Shown: positions 35,787-48,167, counted from the first letter of the stretch. The stretch is DNA of 62,222 bases from Palleronia sediminis (GCF_004358695.1 NZ_SNAA01000019.1:1-62222), one strand, 5' to 3'. Made by a program: numbers and translations. Notes: generated by a model not told the origin, from the letters alone.

Positions 35787-36377
35787 TCAGTCGAGGCGGC
35801 GATCCTCGACCGCCTCGCGCCAATGGCGGCGACAGAGCGAGACGTAGCTTTCATTGCCGCCGATCTGGACCTGCTGGCCCTCGGTGAGGACATGGCCCTG
35901 CGCATCCTGGCGCACGACCATCGTGGCCTTGCGCCCGCAATGGCAGATCGTGCGCACCTCGCGCAGATCGTCGGCCAGCGCGAGAAGCGCCGCCGAGCCG
36001 GGAAAGAGCTTGCCGCGGAAATCCACCCGCAGCCCGTAGCACATGACGGGGATGTTCATGTCGTCGGCGATTCGGGCAAGTTGCCAGACCTGCGCATCGG
36101 TCAGGAACTGCGCCTCGTCCACGAAGATGCAGGCGACGGGCCCCTCGGCGCACCAGTCGCGGGCGCGCGCCTGGAGATCGTCCTCGGGCGTATAGGTCTC
36201 GGCCGGGCAGGCGGTGCCGATGCGGCTGCCGATCCGGCCCGCGCCCGCGCGTGCATCGACCCGCGCGGTCAGAAGCCGGGTCGTCATGCCGCGTTCGCGG
36301 TAGTTGTAGGAGGCCTGCAAGAGCAGCGTGCTCTTGCCGGCATTCATCGTGGAGTAGTGGAAATAGAGCTTTGCCAT
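35787..36377 (-). CDS. tdk: thymidine kinase
   Basis: 196 residues. Type II thymidine kinase of the salvage pathway: Walker A YSTMNAGKSTLLL, the Walker-B-type IFVDEAQFL with catalytic Glu, a CYGLRVDFRGKLFPGS lasso loop region, and a zinc site with cysteines in CHCGRKA and CRRHW. ATG 36377 (MAKLYFHYS) is the family start; the longer frame to 36443 is Pro/Gly-rich and unlike a real N-terminus. Convergent with the CsaA-like gene. Confidence 0.96.
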   Translation of the reverse strand: MAKLYFHYSTMNAGKSTLLLQASYNYRERGMTTRLLTARVDARAGAGRIGSRIGTACPAETYTPEDDLQARARDWCAEGPVACIFVDEAQFLTDAQVWQLARIADDMNIPVMCYGLRVDFRGKLFPGSAALLALADDLREVRTICHCGRKATMVVRQDAQGHVLTEGQQVQIGGNESYVSLCRRHWREAVEDRRLD

Positions 36378-36402
36378 GGCACCGCTTGCGGTTGGCGGGG
36401 AG

Positions 36403-36446
36403 AGAGGGGGCTGTCCGCCCCCTCTTGGCGGCGGGGCCGCCAATTC
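36403..36446. other. two stem-loops between carB and tdk
   Basis: AGAGGGGGC (36403-36411) pairs perfectly with GCCCCCTCT (36417-36425). Next to it GGCGG (36427-36431) pairs with CCGCC (36437-36441). No T-run. They lie downstream of carB on the minus strand and could weaken read-through into tdk. Confidence 0.4.
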
Positions 36447-36453
36447 ACCCCCG

Positions 36454-36476
36454 AGGATATTTGACCGGAGGAAAAG
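36454..36476 (+). repeat. short intergenic A/T-rich repeat, diverged copy
   Basis: GAGGATATTTGACCGGAGGAA: same layout (G-rich, ATATTTG, then purine-rich) as the copies at 25736, 32310 and 53724 but with more changes. The match is by eye. Confidence 0.4.
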
Positions 36477-36482
36477 GCCGGG

Positions 36483-39400
36483 TCAGCCCTGGAGCGGACG
36501 GACCTCGATCTCGCCCTCGCGACGGGCCTGCATCGCCTGCGCCGCGGCGTGGCACCCGGCGAGCGTGGTGTAATAGGGGATGCGATCGTTGAGGGCGACC
36601 GCCCGGATCGAGCGGCTGTCCTCGACCGCGCGGGCGCCTTCGGTCGTGTTCATCACGAGGTCGATGCCGCCATCCTTGAGGATATCGACGATCGTGCGCC
36701 CGCCCTCGTAGACCTTTGCCACCTGCGTGGCCGGCACATCGTGCGACGCGAGAAACCCTGCCGTGCCCGCGGTGGCCGTGATGGCAAAGCCCATGTCGAT
36801 CAGCAGGCGCGCGGTCTCGATCAGCAGCGGCGTCTTGTCTGCATCCTTGATCGACAGGAAAACCGTGCCGCTTTCGGGCAGGACGACGCCCGCGCCCATC
36901 TGCGCCTTGAGAAAGGCGCGGGGGAAGGACCGGTCCCATCCCATGACCTCGCCGGTGGAGCGCATCTCGGGGCCGAGCAGGGTATCGACGCCGGGGAAAC
37001 GCGCGAAGGGCAGGACCGATTCCTTGACGCTGAACCATGGCATGTCCGGGTCGGCCAGCGTCATCGGGTCGGCCAGCGGCAGCGTGTCGTCGGGGTCGGC
37101 GCCTTGCGGGTAGGGCGCGCGAAGGGGGAAATCCGCGAGCTTTTCGCCGGCCATGAGCCGCGCCGCGATGGAGGCGATGGCGCTGTCGGTGGCCTTGGCC
37201 ACGAAGGGGACGGTGCGCGAGGCGCGCGGATTGACCTCGAGCACGAAGATCTCGCCGTCCTTGATCGCGAATTGCACGTTCATCAGCCCGACCACCCCGA
37301 GCCTGAGCGCCATCGCCCGCGACTGCCGTTCGAGCTCGGCGACGGTGGCGCGGTCGAGCGTGTAGGGCGGCAGCGAACAGGCGCTGTCGCCGGAATGCAC
37401 GCCCGCCTCTTCGATGTGTTGCATCACGCCGGCCACGTGCACGTCGGTGCCGTCGCACAGGCAATCGACATCCACCTCGACGGCGCCCGCGAGATAGCTG
37501 TCGAGCAGCACGGGCGTCTTGCCCGAGACCTCGACCGCGTCGCGGATATAGCGCCGCAGATGTGCCTCATCGCGCACGATCTCCATCGCGCGGCCGCCAA
37601 GGACGTAGGAAGGGCGGATGACCAGCGGGAACCCGACCTCATGCGCGATGGCGATGGCCTCGTCGTCGGAGCGGGCCAGCGCATTGCGCGGCTGGCGCAG
37701 CCCCAGCTCGTTCAGCATCGCCTGGAACCGCTCGCGATCCTCGGCGAGGTCGATGGCGTCAGGCTGGGTGCCGAGGATGGGAATGCCGGCCGCGGCGAGA
37801 TCGTCGGCGAGCTTGAGCGGGGTCTGGCCGCCGAACTGGACGATCACGCCCACCAGTGTCCCGGCCTCCTGCTCGACGCGCAGGATCTCGGTGACATGCT
37901 CGAGCGTCAGCGGCTCGAAATAGAGGCGGTCGGAGGTGTCGTAATCGGTCGAGACGGTTTCGGGGTTGCAGTTGACCATGATGGTCTCGAACCCCGCATC
38001 CGACAGCGCGTAGCAGGCGTGGCAGCAGCAATAGTCGAACTCGATCCCCTGGCCGATCCGGTTGGGGCCGCCGCCCAGGATCACGATCTTGCGGCGGTCG
38101 CTGGGGCGGGCCTCGTCCTCGACATCGCCCATCGCGGGCACCTCGTAGGTCGAGTACATATAGGGCGTCTGCGCCTCGAACTCGGCCGCGCAGGTGTCGA
38201 TCCGCTTGAATACCGCGGTCACGCCGAGACCATGGCGCGCGCGGCGAACCCGCGCCTCGTCCTGGCCGGTCAGGATCGCGAGCCGCGCATCGGTGAAACC
38301 CATCATTTTAAGCTCGCGCATCCCCCAGGCGTCCTGCGGCAGGCCGTCATGGCGGATCCGGGCCTCGGTCTCGACGATCTCGCGGATGCGCGACAGGAAC
38401 CACGGGTCGAACCGGGTGATGCCGTGGATCGTGGCATCCGACACCCCGAGCCGCATCGCCTGCGCGATGACGCGGATGCGGTCGGGCGTCTGCGCCGAGA
38501 GCGCGGCGATCACGCTGGCCTCGTCGGGGGCGCCGGGGATCTCGATCTCGTCGAAGCCGGTGAGCCCCGTCTCGAGCGAGGCCAGCGCCTTTTGCATCGA
38601 CTCGTGGAAGGTGCGGCCCACGGCCATCACCTCGCCTACCGATTTCATCGCGGTGGTCAGGTCGGGCTTGGCACCCGGAAATTTCTCGAAGGCGAAGCGC
38701 GGGATCTTGGTCACGACATAGTCGATCGAGGGCTCGAAGCTCGCCGGCGTGACGCCGGTGATATCGTTGTCGAGCTCGTCGAGCGTGTAGCCCACGGCGA
38801 GCTTGGCGGCGATCTTGGCGATTGGAAAGCCGGTGGCCTTGGACGCCAGCGCCGAGGAGCGCGAGACGCGGGGGTTCATCTCGATCACGACCATGCGGCC
38901 GTCCTCGGGATTGACGGCCCATTGCACGTTCGATCCGCCCGTCTCGACGCCGATCTCGCGCAAAACCGCGATGCTGGCCGAGCGCATCATCTGGTATTCC
39001 TTGTCCGTCAGCGTCAGCGCCGGGGCGACGGTGATGGAGTCGCCCGTATGCACGCCCATCGGGTCGATATTCTCGATCGAGCAGACGATGATGGCGTTGT
39101 CGGCGCGGTCGCGCACGACCTCCATCTCGTATTCCTTCCAGCCCAGCAGGCTTTCGTCGATGAGGATCTGCCCCACCGGCGAGGCGTCGATCCCCGACCG
39201 GCAGAAGCGTTCGTAATCCTCGCGGTTATACGCGACCCCGCCGCCCGTGCCGCCCAGCGTGTAGGCGGGGCGGATGATGGCGGGCAGGCCGATATCGTCG
39301 AGCGCGGCCAACGCCTCGCGCAGCCCGGCCTCGGTGTCGAAACCCTTGGCGGTCCGGGGGGCCGAGACGATGGTGGCGCGGGGGTTCTCGAGCCCGATCC

Positions 39401-39812
39401 GGTCCATCGCCTCGCGGAACAGCTTGCGATCCTCGGCCATCTCGATGGCCTCGCGGCGGGCGCCGATCATCTCGACCCCGTATTCGGTCAGCACCCCCAT
39501 CTCTTCGAGCTTGAGCGCGGTGTTGAGACCGGTCTGCCCGCCCATCGTCGGCAGCAGGGCGTCGGGTTTCTCGCGGGCGATGATGCGCGCGACGATCTCG
39601 GGGGTGATCGGTTCGATATAGGTGGCATCGGCGAGGCCCGGATCGGTCATGATCGTCGCCGGGTTCGAGTTGACGAGGATCACGCGATACCCTTCCTCGC
39701 GCAGCGCCTTGCAGGCCTGCGCGCCGGAATAATCGAACTCGCAGGCCTGACCGATGACGATCGGCCCCGCGCCGATGATCATGATCGACGCGATATCGGT
39801 ACGTTTCGGCAT
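36483..39812 (-). CDS. carB: carbamoyl-phosphate synthase large subunit
   Basis: 1109 residues. It makes carbamoyl phosphate for arginine and pyrimidines, using ammonia from CarA. Two homologous halves are visible, each with an ATP-grasp domain: the first with [24 protein letters not shown] and [12 protein letters not shown], the second with [22 protein letters not shown] and [13 protein letters not shown]. The last 170 residues are the methylglyoxal-synthase-like allosteric domain ([21 protein letters not shown]). carA is not in the window. Leftward, 44 bases downstream of the GT87 gene's 3' end. Confidence 0.98.
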   Translation of the reverse strand: MPKRTDIASIMIIGAGPIVIGQACEFDYSGAQACKALREEGYRVILVNSNPATIMTDPGLADATYIEPITPEIVARIIAREKPDALLPTMGGQTGLNTALKLEEMGVLTEYGVEMIGARREAIEMAEDRKLFREAMDRIGLENPRATIVSAPRTAKGFDTEAGLREALAALDDIGLPAIIRPAYTLGGTGGGVAYNREDYERFCRSGIDASPVGQILIDESLLGWKEYEMEVVRDRADNAIIVCSIENIDPMGVHTGDSITVAPALTLTDKEYQMMRSASIAVLREIGVETGGSNVQWAVNPEDGRMVVIEMNPRVSRSSALASKATGFPIAKIAAKLAVGYTLDELDNDITGVTPASFEPSIDYVVTKIPRFAFEKFPGAKPDLTTAMKSVGEVMAVGRTFHESMQKALASLETGLTGFDEIEIPGAPDEASVIAALSAQTPDRIRVIAQAMRLGVSDATIHGITRFDPWFLSRIREIVETEARIRHDGLPQDAWGMRELKMMGFTDARLAILTGQDEARVRRARHGLGVTAVFKRIDTCAAEFEAQTPYMYSTYEVPAMGDVEDEARPSDRRKIVILGGGPNRIGQGIEFDYCCCHACYALSDAGFETIMVNCNPETVSTDYDTSDRLYFEPLTLEHVTEILRVEQEAGTLVGVIVQFGGQTPLKLADDLAAAGIPILGTQPDAIDLAEDRERFQAMLNELGLRQPRNALARSDDEAIAIAHEVGFPLVIRPSYVLGGRAMEIVRDEAHLRRYIRDAVEVSGKTPVLLDSYLAGAVEVDVDCLCDGTDVHVAGVMQHIEEAGVHSGDSACSLPPYTLDRATVAELERQSRAMALRLGVVGLMNVQFAIKDGEIFVLEVNPRASRTVPFVAKATDSAIASIAARLMAGEKLADFPLRAPYPQGADPDDTLPLADPMTLADPDMPWFSVKESVLPFARFPGVDTLLGPEMRSTGEVMGWDRSFPRAFLKAQMGAGVVLPESGTVFLSIKDADKTPLLIETARLLIDMGFAITATAGTAGFLASHDVPATQVAKVYEGGRTIVDILKDGGIDLVMNTTEGARAVEDSRSIRAVALNDRIPYYTTLAGCHAAAQAMQARREGEIEVRPLQG

Positions 39813-39856
39813 GGTCCGTCCCCCGAGGCAAATCGACCGGGGTTATAGCGACGAGG

Positions 39857-41155
39857 CTAGGCGTCGCAAGGTGCGGCGGTCGACCGTGTCGGGGCGGCGG
39901 CCCGGCCGCGGTCGGTCCGCGCGCGCAGGATGGCCCGCGCGAACAGCATGGCCAGCGCCGCCATGGCGGCGAAACCGATCATCGCCTGCAGCGGCAGCCC
40001 CGGGATCGCAAGGTTCCAGGCCCCGACCAGCGGCCAGGCAAGCGGCGCCAGCGCAAGGGCGGGCGCGCGCCAGCCGAGCGCGGGGATCAGCGCCGGGGCG
40101 AGGGCGGCGGGGGCGATGAAATAATGGCTCCACCCAAGCGGCGAGACCAGCGCGACCAGCACCATCGTCGCGCCCCAGGCGAGCGCTTCGGGCGCGGCGG
40201 GCCGTCTTGCCAGCCAAACTCCTGCCGCCAGCGTGGCGACCAGGGCGAAGAGCGACAGCCGCGACCAGAGCGCGCCCTTGGCCCCGATCAGCGCCCCGGC
40301 GATGGTCGCGTCGATATCGGGGGTGCGCGCCGACGAGACCAGCGCGAGGTCCTGAAACAGAAAACCGAGGATGCCGTCGATGGAGAAACTGACGGGGATC
40401 GCGACGATGGTGGACGAGACCGCGCCGAGCACGCGGAACATCTCGGCATGGAGGGGCCACCCCGCCAGCAGGATCGACAGCCCGCCCAGCACACCGCCCG
40501 TCACCGCGAATGACGCGGCGGCGTGCATCCGCCCCCGCGCGATCAGCAGCACAACAAGCAACGCCGGGAACAGCTTGAGCGAGGCGGCGAGCGCCAGCGC
40601 GGCACCCGCCGACAGCTCGGCCCCGGCGCGGAGGCGTTCGACGCACAGGATGCACAGAAAGGCCACGAGGATCTGCACCTGCAACTCGGCCATCGCGATC
40701 ATGCCGATGAAGGTGCCCATCACCGCCGCGGTGGCCGCGACCATGTAGGCCGCAAGGGGCAGGGTGCGGCCCGTCGCCCGCCATGCCAGCCAGAAGGTCG
40801 CGGCGAGCAGGGCGAGATTTGCCGCATGCAGGATCAGGACGAAAGTTCGGAAGTCGAGCCATCCCGTCACCGGCGCCATGAGCGCAGCCCAGAGCGGCGG
40901 GTAAAGATAGGGAAACAGCACGCCCGAGAACCCCTCGGCCGCGGCGATCGGGGCCCATTCGGCAGGCGGCAACAGGGTGAAGAGATCGCCCTGGGCATAG
41001 ATCAGGTCGGGGCGGTCCATGGCAAACGCCTTGCCCGCCATCCATAGCGCGAACAGGTCCGACCCCTTGGGCGCGGAGAACAGGACCGGCACGACCAGCG
41101 CGACGGTGAGAATGAGAAACAGCGCCTTGGGGCGGGTCATGCCGGTGCCGATCAT
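39857..41155 (-). CDS. GT87-type (DUF2029) membrane glycosyltransferase
   Basis: 432 residues with about ten membrane segments. SAPKGSDLFALWMAGKAF with the acidic pair near residue 32, LYAQGDLF, YLYPPLWAALMAP and ASLKLFPALLVVLL are the hallmarks of polyprenol-phosphate-dependent GT87 mannosyl- or arabinosyltransferase-like proteins. The acceptor is unknown. The start could be ATG 41140 (MTRPKAL) instead. Leftward, before carB; stop in a CTAG. Confidence 0.87.
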   Translation of the reverse strand: MIGTGMTRPKALFLILTVALVVPVLFSAPKGSDLFALWMAGKAFAMDRPDLIYAQGDLFTLLPPAEWAPIAAAEGFSGVLFPYLYPPLWAALMAPVTGWLDFRTFVLILHAANLALLAATFWLAWRATGRTLPLAAYMVAATAAVMGTFIGMIAMAELQVQILVAFLCILCVERLRAGAELSAGAALALAASLKLFPALLVVLLIARGRMHAAASFAVTGGVLGGLSILLAGWPLHAEMFRVLGAVSSTIVAIPVSFSIDGILGFLFQDLALVSSARTPDIDATIAGALIGAKGALWSRLSLFALVATLAAGVWLARRPAAPEALAWGATMVLVALVSPLGWSHYFIAPAALAPALIPALGWRAPALALAPLAWPLVGAWNLAIPGLPLQAMIGFAAMAALAMLFARAILRARTDRGRAAAPTRSTAAPCDA

Positions 41156-41268
41156 GGAAATGCCTCTTGCCTGAAATCGAAGCCCCCGCGCCGAAAAATG
41201 ACGTAGGGTCGCTCGACCTCCCTATGGGGAAGGCTTGGCAACAATGGGGCAGGAAGCAGGCCTTCGTT

Positions 41269-42462
41269 TCACGAATACAGGTAATCCCGCGTGATCGGCA
41301 CGGCATCGTTCCGGCGGCTCAACTGGAACTGGAACACGATCTGCGTGCCCGCGCGAAAGCTCATCTCGGACGCGATCAGGTAGAACCGCCACATGCGGCA
41401 GAACCGATCGTCATACAGCGCGCGGGCGCGCTCGATCCCGGCGCTGAACCGTTCCTCCCAATGGCGCAGGGTTTCGGCGTAATGCAGGCGCCAGACCTCG
41501 ATATCGGCCGTGACGAGCCGTTGCCGCTCGATGGCCGCCGCGGTTTCCGACAGGGCGGGGATATAGCCGCCGGGAAAGATGTACTTGGCGATGAAGGGCG
41601 AGGTCGAGCCGGGGGGATCGCTGCGCCCGATGGTGTGGATCAGCGCGATGCCGTCCTCGGTCAGCATGTCGCGGACCTTGCCGAAATATTCGTCGTAATG
41701 CGGCACGCCGACATGCTCGAACATGCCGACCGACACGATGCGGTCGAACTGCCGGTCGAGATCGCGATAGTCGGCCAACAGGAACTCGACCCGGTCCGAC
41801 AGCCCGGCATCCTCGGCGCGCTGCGTCGCCATTGCGTGCTGTTCGGTGGACAGGGTGACACCCGTGACCCGCGCCCCGAACTCCGAGGCCAGCGTCAGCC
41901 CCATGCCGCCCCAGCCGCACCCGATATCGAGCACGCGCATCCCCGGCTCGATCAGCAGCTTGCGCGCGATATGGCGCTTTTTCTGAAGCTGCGCCTGTTC
42001 CAGCGTATCCTGGGGCGACCGGAAATAGGCGCAGCTGTATTGCCGGTCCTCGTCGAGAAAGATGTCGTAGAGTTCGCGCGAGAGGTCATAGTGATGGGCC
42101 ACGTTCTGACGCGCGCGCGAGGCCGGATTCCATTGCTCCACGGCGCGCAGACGCCGGCGCACCGCAAGCTGAACCCGGTTGAGCGCGTGGCGGTTGCCGG
42201 CGGTGGTGTTGCCCAGCGCGATGGACAGCAAAAGCCGCAGGTCGTCGTTCTCGATCTCGATATCGCCTTCCATGTAGCCTTCGGCGAGGCCGAGATCGGG
42301 GCTGGCCAGGATCGCGCGCAGCCAGCGCCGGTCCCTGATCCTGACGGCGAGTTCGCGGGGGCCGTCGCCGGTCGTGAACCTGCGCCCCGAGGGCAACGTG
42401 ATGTGCAGCCGGTCGCGCACGATGATCGCGCGGACGACCCGTTCGAAAGCGGCTTCCCACAT
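41269..42462 (-). CDS. cfa: cyclopropane-fatty-acyl-phospholipid synthase
   Basis: 397 residues. It adds a methylene from SAM across cis double bonds of membrane lipids. [29 protein letters not shown] and [16 protein letters not shown] are the lipid- and SAM-binding signatures; [13 protein letters not shown], the [20 protein letters not shown] loop and the closing [26 protein letters not shown] follow. The Cys of the E. coli active-site region (YLNACAGAF) is Ser here. ATG 42462 has AAGGAGG about nine bases upstream; the longer frame to 42561 would be an odd N-terminus. Divergent from aspS. Confidence 0.93.
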   Translation of the reverse strand: MWEAAFERVVRAIIVRDRLHITLPSGRRFTTGDGPRELAVRIRDRRWLRAILASPDLGLAEGYMEGDIEIENDDLRLLLSIALGNTTAGNRHALNRVQLAVRRRLRAVEQWNPASRARQNVAHHYDLSRELYDIFLDEDRQYSCAYFRSPQDTLEQAQLQKKRHIARKLLIEPGMRVLDIGCGWGGMGLTLASEFGARVTGVTLSTEQHAMATQRAEDAGLSDRVEFLLADYRDLDRQFDRIVSVGMFEHVGVPHYDEYFGKVRDMLTEDGIALIHTIGRSDPPGSTSPFIAKYIFPGGYIPALSETAAAIERQRLVTADIEVWRLHYAETLRHWEERFSAGIERARALYDDRFCRMWRFYLIASEMSFRAGTQIVFQFQLSRRNDAVPITRDYLYS

Positions 42463-42635
42463 GGCCGGCCATCCTCCTTGTCTGCGCGCGCGGCGCGTCA
42501 TCCTCCCTCGGGTCGGAAAACTGTTCGGCCCGGTCCGCAAATCAAGGATGTCGCGCGACAAATTGTCCCGGCCTTGACTTCGCGCGGGCAGCCATGTTCA
42601 CCGCGCGGACATGTCCGAGCGCCTGGAGCCGCCCC

Positions 42636-44411
42636 ATGAACACCTATCGCAGCCATACCTGTGACGCCCTGACCCGCGAGGATGTCGGCAAGACGGTCCG
42701 GCTGGCGGGCTGGGTCCACCGGGTGCGCGACCACGGCGGCGTGCTGTTCGTGGACCTGCGGGACCATTACGGGATCACCCAGGCCATCTGCGACCCCGAC
42801 AGCGCCGCTTTTGCCGAGGTCGAGGCCGTGCGCGCCGAATGGTGCATCTCGATCGAGGGCGAGGTGAAGGCCCGCGCGCCCGAGCTGGTGAACCCCAAGA
42901 TCCCCACCGGCGAGATCGAGGTCTTCATCCGCGGGATCGACGTGCTGGGCCGCGCGGGCGAGCTGCCGCTGCCCGTCTTCGGCGAGCCGGACTATCCCGA
43001 AGAGACGCGCCTGCGCTACCGGTTCCTCGACCTGCGCCGGCAAAGCCTTCATGCCAACATGGTGCTGCGCTCCGACGTGGTGCGCGACCTGCGCGAGCGG
43101 ATGTGGGCGCAGGGGTTCAACGAATACCAGACGCCCATCCTGACCGCGTCCTCGCCCGAGGGCGCGCGCGATTTCCTCGTGCCGTCGCGCCTGCATCCGG
43201 GCAAGTTCTACGCTTTGCCGCAGGCGCCGCAGCAGTTCAAGCAGCTCATCATGGTGTCGGGCTTCGACAGGTATTTCCAGATCGCGCCCTGTTTCCGCGA
43301 CGAGGATCCGCGCTCGGACCGCTCGCCCACCGATTTTTACCAGCTTGACATGGAGATGTCCTTTGTCGAGCAGGAAGACGTCTTTGCCACTATCGAGCCG
43401 GTGATGCGCGGCTGTTTCGAGCGGTTCGGCGGCGGCCGCAAGGTCGACGAGGTCTTTCCCCGGATCAGCTATGCCGAGGCGGCGCTGAAATACGGCACCG
43501 ACAAGCCCGACCTGCGCAACCCGATCGAGATGCAGGTCGTTTCGGACCATTTCCGCGGCTCGGGCTTCAAGATCTTCGCCGACCTGCTGGAAAAGGACGG
43601 CACCGAGATCCGCGCCATCCCCGCCCCCACGGGCGGCTCGCGCAAGTTCTGCGACCAGATGAACAAGTTCGCGCAGGAACAGGGCCTGCCGGGGATGGGG
43701 TACATCTTTTGGCGCGACGGGGCGGACGGCACCGAGGCCGCCGGCCCCCTGGCCAAGAATATTGGGCCCGAGCGGACCGAGGCGATCCGCCGGCAGCTCG
43801 GCCTTGGCGTGGGCGATGCGGCGTTCTTCCTCGGCGGGCGACCTTCGGATTTCGAGGGCGTCGCAGGCCGCGCGCGCACCGTGATCGGCGACGAACTCGG
43901 CCTGACCGATCAGGACCGGTTCGCCTTTTGCTGGATCGTCGATTTCCCGATGTACGAAAAGGACGACGAGGGGCGGCTCGATTTCTCGCATAACCCGTTC
44001 TCGATGCCGCAGGGCGGGATCGAGGCGCTCGAGGGCGATCCGCTCGAGGTCAAGGGCTACCAATACGACCTCGCCTGCAACGGCTACGAGCTGATCTCGG
44101 GGGCGATCCGCAACCATCGACCCGAGATCATGTTCAAGGCATTCGAGATCGCCGGCTATTCCGAGGACGAGGTCCGCACCCGTTTCGGCGGCATGGTCAA
44201 CGCCTTTCAATACGGCGCCCCGCCCCATGGCGGTTGCGCCGCGGGCATCGACCGGATGGTGATGCTGCTGGCCGACGAGCAGAATATCCGGCAGGTCATC
44301 ATGTTCCCGATGAACCAGCAGGCGCAGGACCTGATGATGGGCGCGCCCAGCGATCCCACGCCCGAGCAGATGCGTGAACTGGGGCTGCGCGTGCTCCCGC
44401 GCGAGGCGTAG
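42636..44411 (+). CDS. aspS: aspartyl-tRNA synthetase
   Basis: 591 residues, the bacterial type with an insertion (GAD) domain. N-terminal OB anticodon-binding fold, motif 1 around [16 protein letters not shown], motif 2 [24 protein letters not shown] and motif 3 GIDRMVMLL. In alphaproteobacteria this enzyme often charges tRNA-Asn as well (when GatCAB is present), which cannot be settled here. ATG 42636 ([13 protein letters not shown]) is the family start. Divergent from cfa across 173 bases, with no strong promoter visible. Confidence 0.97.
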   Translation: MNTYRSHTCDALTREDVGKTVRLAGWVHRVRDHGGVLFVDLRDHYGITQAICDPDSAAFAEVEAVRAEWCISIEGEVKARAPELVNPKIPTGEIEVFIRGIDVLGRAGELPLPVFGEPDYPEETRLRYRFLDLRRQSLHANMVLRSDVVRDLRERMWAQGFNEYQTPILTASSPEGARDFLVPSRLHPGKFYALPQAPQQFKQLIMVSGFDRYFQIAPCFRDEDPRSDRSPTDFYQLDMEMSFVEQEDVFATIEPVMRGCFERFGGGRKVDEVFPRISYAEAALKYGTDKPDLRNPIEMQVVSDHFRGSGFKIFADLLEKDGTEIRAIPAPTGGSRKFCDQMNKFAQEQGLPGMGYIFWRDGADGTEAAGPLAKNIGPERTEAIRRQLGLGVGDAAFFLGGRPSDFEGVAGRARTVIGDELGLTDQDRFAFCWIVDFPMYEKDDEGRLDFSHNPFSMPQGGIEALEGDPLEVKGYQYDLACNGYELISGAIRNHRPEIMFKAFEIAGYSEDEVRTRFGGMVNAFQYGAPPHGGCAAGIDRMVMLLADEQNIRQVIMFPMNQQAQDLMMGAPSDPTPEQMRELGLRVLPREA

Positions 44412-44500
44412 CGCGCCCCCGCCGGATCACGCGGAATTTTCGGGCGCGGCCGGGCGGAGTGTCGTAAGATCCGGCCGTCCCGAATGCAGGAGCCTGCCCC

Positions 44501-45856
<1,356 letters not shown>

Positions 45857-45868
45857 GAGCGTTTCGCG

Positions 45869-47086
45869 ATGGTCGATCTGGACAGGCGCGGATTTCTGGG
45901 GCGCGGCGCGGCGCTGATCGGGTGCTCGGTCGCAGCGCACCCGCTGATGACGAGCGTGACGCTGGCGGCCGCGCCATGGGACGCGCGGCTGGTGGTCATC
46001 ATCCTGCGCGGCGGGATGGACGGCTTGGCCGTGGTGCAGCCCGTGGGCGACCCCGACTATGCGCAGGCGCGCGCCGGCATGATCGCCTCGGGCGATGCGC
46101 CGCCGATCCCGCTGGACGGGTTCTACGCGATGCACCCGGCGCTGGCCCCGCTCAAGCCGCTTTGGGATCGCGGGCAGCTTGCATTCGCGCATGCCGTTTC
46201 GACCCCCTACCGCAACAAGCGCAGCCATTTCGACGGGCAGGACATGCTCGAGGCGGGGACTGGCATGGACGTGGCCGCGGGGCGGATGCGCGACGGCTGG
46301 CTGAACCGGATGCTGCAAACCGTGCCGGGGGTCGAGGGGCGCACGGCCTTTGTCGTCGGGCGCGAGCGGATGAAGATCCTCGAGGGGCGCGCGCCGGTGG
46401 CGCATTGGTCGCCCGACGCGGCGCTCGACCTCAACGGGCAGGCGCGGCTGCTGCTCGAAGAGGTCTATCGCGGCGATCCGCTGTTCGACCGCGCGGCGCG
46501 GCAGGCCATCGAACTGGCCGGCGCGGCGCTGGGCGATGACGGCACGCCGCGCTCGGCCGCCGTGACCGAGGCGCTGACACGGCGGGGCGGCGGGTCGACC
46601 GTGGCGCTGGCCGCCTTTGCGGCCGAGCAGCTATACCGCGACACGCGGATCGCGTCGTTTTCGCTGTCGGGATGGGACACCCATCGCGACCAGGGGCGGA
46701 ACCTGCCCCGCGCGCTGGGCGATCTGGCCGACGTGATCGAGGCGCTGCGCGCCGGGTTGGGCCCGGTATGGGACAAGACCACCGTTCTGGCCATGACCGA
46801 GTTCGGGCGCACCGCGCGCGAGAACGGCAATGACGGGACCGATCACGGGACGGGCGGCGCGATGCTGATGGCGGGCGGTGCGGTGCGCGGCGGGCGTGTG
46901 CATGGCCGCTGGCCGGGGCTTTCCGAGGCCGAGCTGTTCGACCGGCGCGACCTGATGCCCACGGGCGACGTCCGCGGCTATGCGGCCTGGGCCATGCGGT
47001 CGCTTTACGGTATCGACCGCGGCCGCCTGACCGGCGATATCTTTCCCGGTCTCGATTTGGGCGAGGATCCCGGCCTCATCCTGTAG
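45869..47086 (+). CDS. DUF1501 domain protein with Tat signal
   Basis: 405 residues. The N-terminus DLDRRGFLGRGAALIGCSVAA carries a twin-arginine motif (Arg6-Arg7), so the protein is likely exported folded to the periplasm. LVVIILRGGMDGLAVVQPVGDPDY and HDG-like metal residues, and MTEFGRTARENGNDGTDHGTGGAMLMAGG, place it in the alkaline-phosphatase-like DUF1501 family. Substrate unknown. Second gene of the DUF1800-DUF1501 pair. Confidence 0.93.
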   Translation: MVDLDRRGFLGRGAALIGCSVAAHPLMTSVTLAAAPWDARLVVIILRGGMDGLAVVQPVGDPDYAQARAGMIASGDAPPIPLDGFYAMHPALAPLKPLWDRGQLAFAHAVSTPYRNKRSHFDGQDMLEAGTGMDVAAGRMRDGWLNRMLQTVPGVEGRTAFVVGRERMKILEGRAPVAHWSPDAALDLNGQARLLLEEVYRGDPLFDRAARQAIELAGAALGDDGTPRSAAVTEALTRRGGGSTVALAAFAAEQLYRDTRIASFSLSGWDTHRDQGRNLPRALGDLADVIEALRAGLGPVWDKTTVLAMTEFGRTARENGNDGTDHGTGGAMLMAGGAVRGGRVHGRWPGLSEAELFDRRDLMPTGDVRGYAAWAMRSLYGIDRGRLTGDIFPGLDLGEDPGLIL

Positions 47087-47094
47087 CGCCCGCG

Positions 47095-47223
47095 TCAGTA
47101 AAGAAGGATCGTGCCCCCCGCCGACAGCGCGAGGGCGAACATCCCGAGGGCCAGCACGCCGCGGTCGAGGAAATCGTTGCGGCCTTCGAGCTTGAGAATC
47201 GTATCGACCACCCGGTTCATCAT
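47095..47223 (-). CDS. small single-helix membrane protein
   Basis: 42 residues: an amphipathic N-terminus (MMNRVVDTILKLEGRNDFLDRG) followed by one membrane helix (about 22-41) ending GGTILLY. A CAGGAAC stretch lies just before the start. Convergent with the DUF1501 gene. Not recognised as a family, but the RBS and clean helix make it plausible. It may instead start at the second Met (47220). Confidence 0.55.
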   Translation of the reverse strand: MMNRVVDTILKLEGRNDFLDRGVLALGMFALALSAGGTILLY

Positions 47224-47317
47224 GTTCCTGCCCGCCCTTGCTATTCGACACCCCGAATATCGTCCCCGAATGGGGCGGGATCTGGGCGGATAGGGGGCCT
47301 CTGCTGGGCGATCGGGA

Positions 47318-48040
47318 TCAGACGGCAAGACGGTCGCGCCCGGTCCGCCGGGCCACGAGTTGCACCAGCGCCGCGAACTCGCCGCCATGGGGACGGCCAT
47401 CGGCCAGCGCATGCGACAGCGCGTCGGCGGCAGCGGCCAGCGCCGCGTCGCCGCAGCTTCGCCCCAGGCCGCGCGCGAAACTGACGGCGTAGCCCAGCAT
47501 CGCCGGCGCGGGGCGCCCATCCAGAAGGTCGGCGAGAAGCGCAAGATCCTCGTCCAGCATCCCCGGCTCGACCGCGATGCGATCCTCGGGCAGCGGGCGC
47601 GGGCCGCGCGGCCGCTCGTCGGCGGGGAGGTGCGCGAGGATCGCCGCCTGAAACGCCGCGATGGACCCGATCGGCTTGGCCAGAAAACCATGCGCGCCGG
47701 CCGCCATCGCCTCGGGCTCGAGCGCGGGATCGCCCGAGACGGCCAGCACCACCGGCCCGTCGCCGCCCGCGCCGGTGACGGCCTCGATCAGGGTGCGGCC
47801 CGAACCGTCGGGCAGGCCCAGATCGGCGACGATGACGCTGGGCCTGTAGGTCATCAGGTGGCGCGTCGCGGCCCTGAGCGAATCGGCGCGGCGAATCCGC
47901 GCGCCGCCGCTGAGGCACATCAGGCGCATCGTCTCGCCGGCGAAACGGCTGTCTTCGACCAGCAGGATCGTCTGACCCAGAAGGGGCCTGTCGGCGGTGG
48001 CGCGTCGCACGAGCGTGAACCCGGTCGAATCGGTCTGCAT
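47318..48040 (-). CDS. receiver-domain protein without a DNA-binding output domain
   Basis: 240 residues. A receiver domain spans about 22-140: acidic pair Glu29-Asp30, phospho-acceptor Asp73 (VADLGLPDGSG) and Lys122 (FLAKPIG). The C-terminal 100 residues are alpha-helical (LLADLLDGRPAPAMLGYAVSFARGLGRSCGDAALAAAADALSHAL) and could be a four-helix (HPt- or GAF-like) module, but no conserved His is seen. No partner kinase is near. Signalling target unknown. Confidence 0.88.
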   Translation of the reverse strand: MQTDSTGFTLVRRATADRPLLGQTILLVEDSRFAGETMRLMCLSGGARIRRADSLRAATRHLMTYRPSVIVADLGLPDGSGRTLIEAVTGAGGDGPVVLAVSGDPALEPEAMAAGAHGFLAKPIGSIAAFQAAILAHLPADERPRGPRPLPEDRIAVEPGMLDEDLALLADLLDGRPAPAMLGYAVSFARGLGRSCGDAALAAAADALSHALADGRPHGGEFAALVQLVARRTGRDRLAV

Positions 48041-48167
48041 CTTTCCCCTCCTGCCGTCGCTCCCCTCCAGAAAACCCGGTCAGGCTGAACGTATCGTTAA
48101 CGCCGTCTGCCTTGTGTCGCCGTCAGGCCCCGCTTAGGTCGGGCGGGACGCGGCAAGGGAACGGGGC

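Noticed and set aside
36549-39848. A 1099-codon open frame on the plus strand opposite carB
   Set aside because: It is the antisense shadow of carB in high-GC DNA. Its composition (many His, Arg, Gly, Asp) and lack of any motif or ribosome-binding site show it is not a gene.
42574-42602. aspS promoter from TTGACT at 42574
   Set aside because: The -35-like box is good, but no sequence 16-18 bases later resembles a -10 element.
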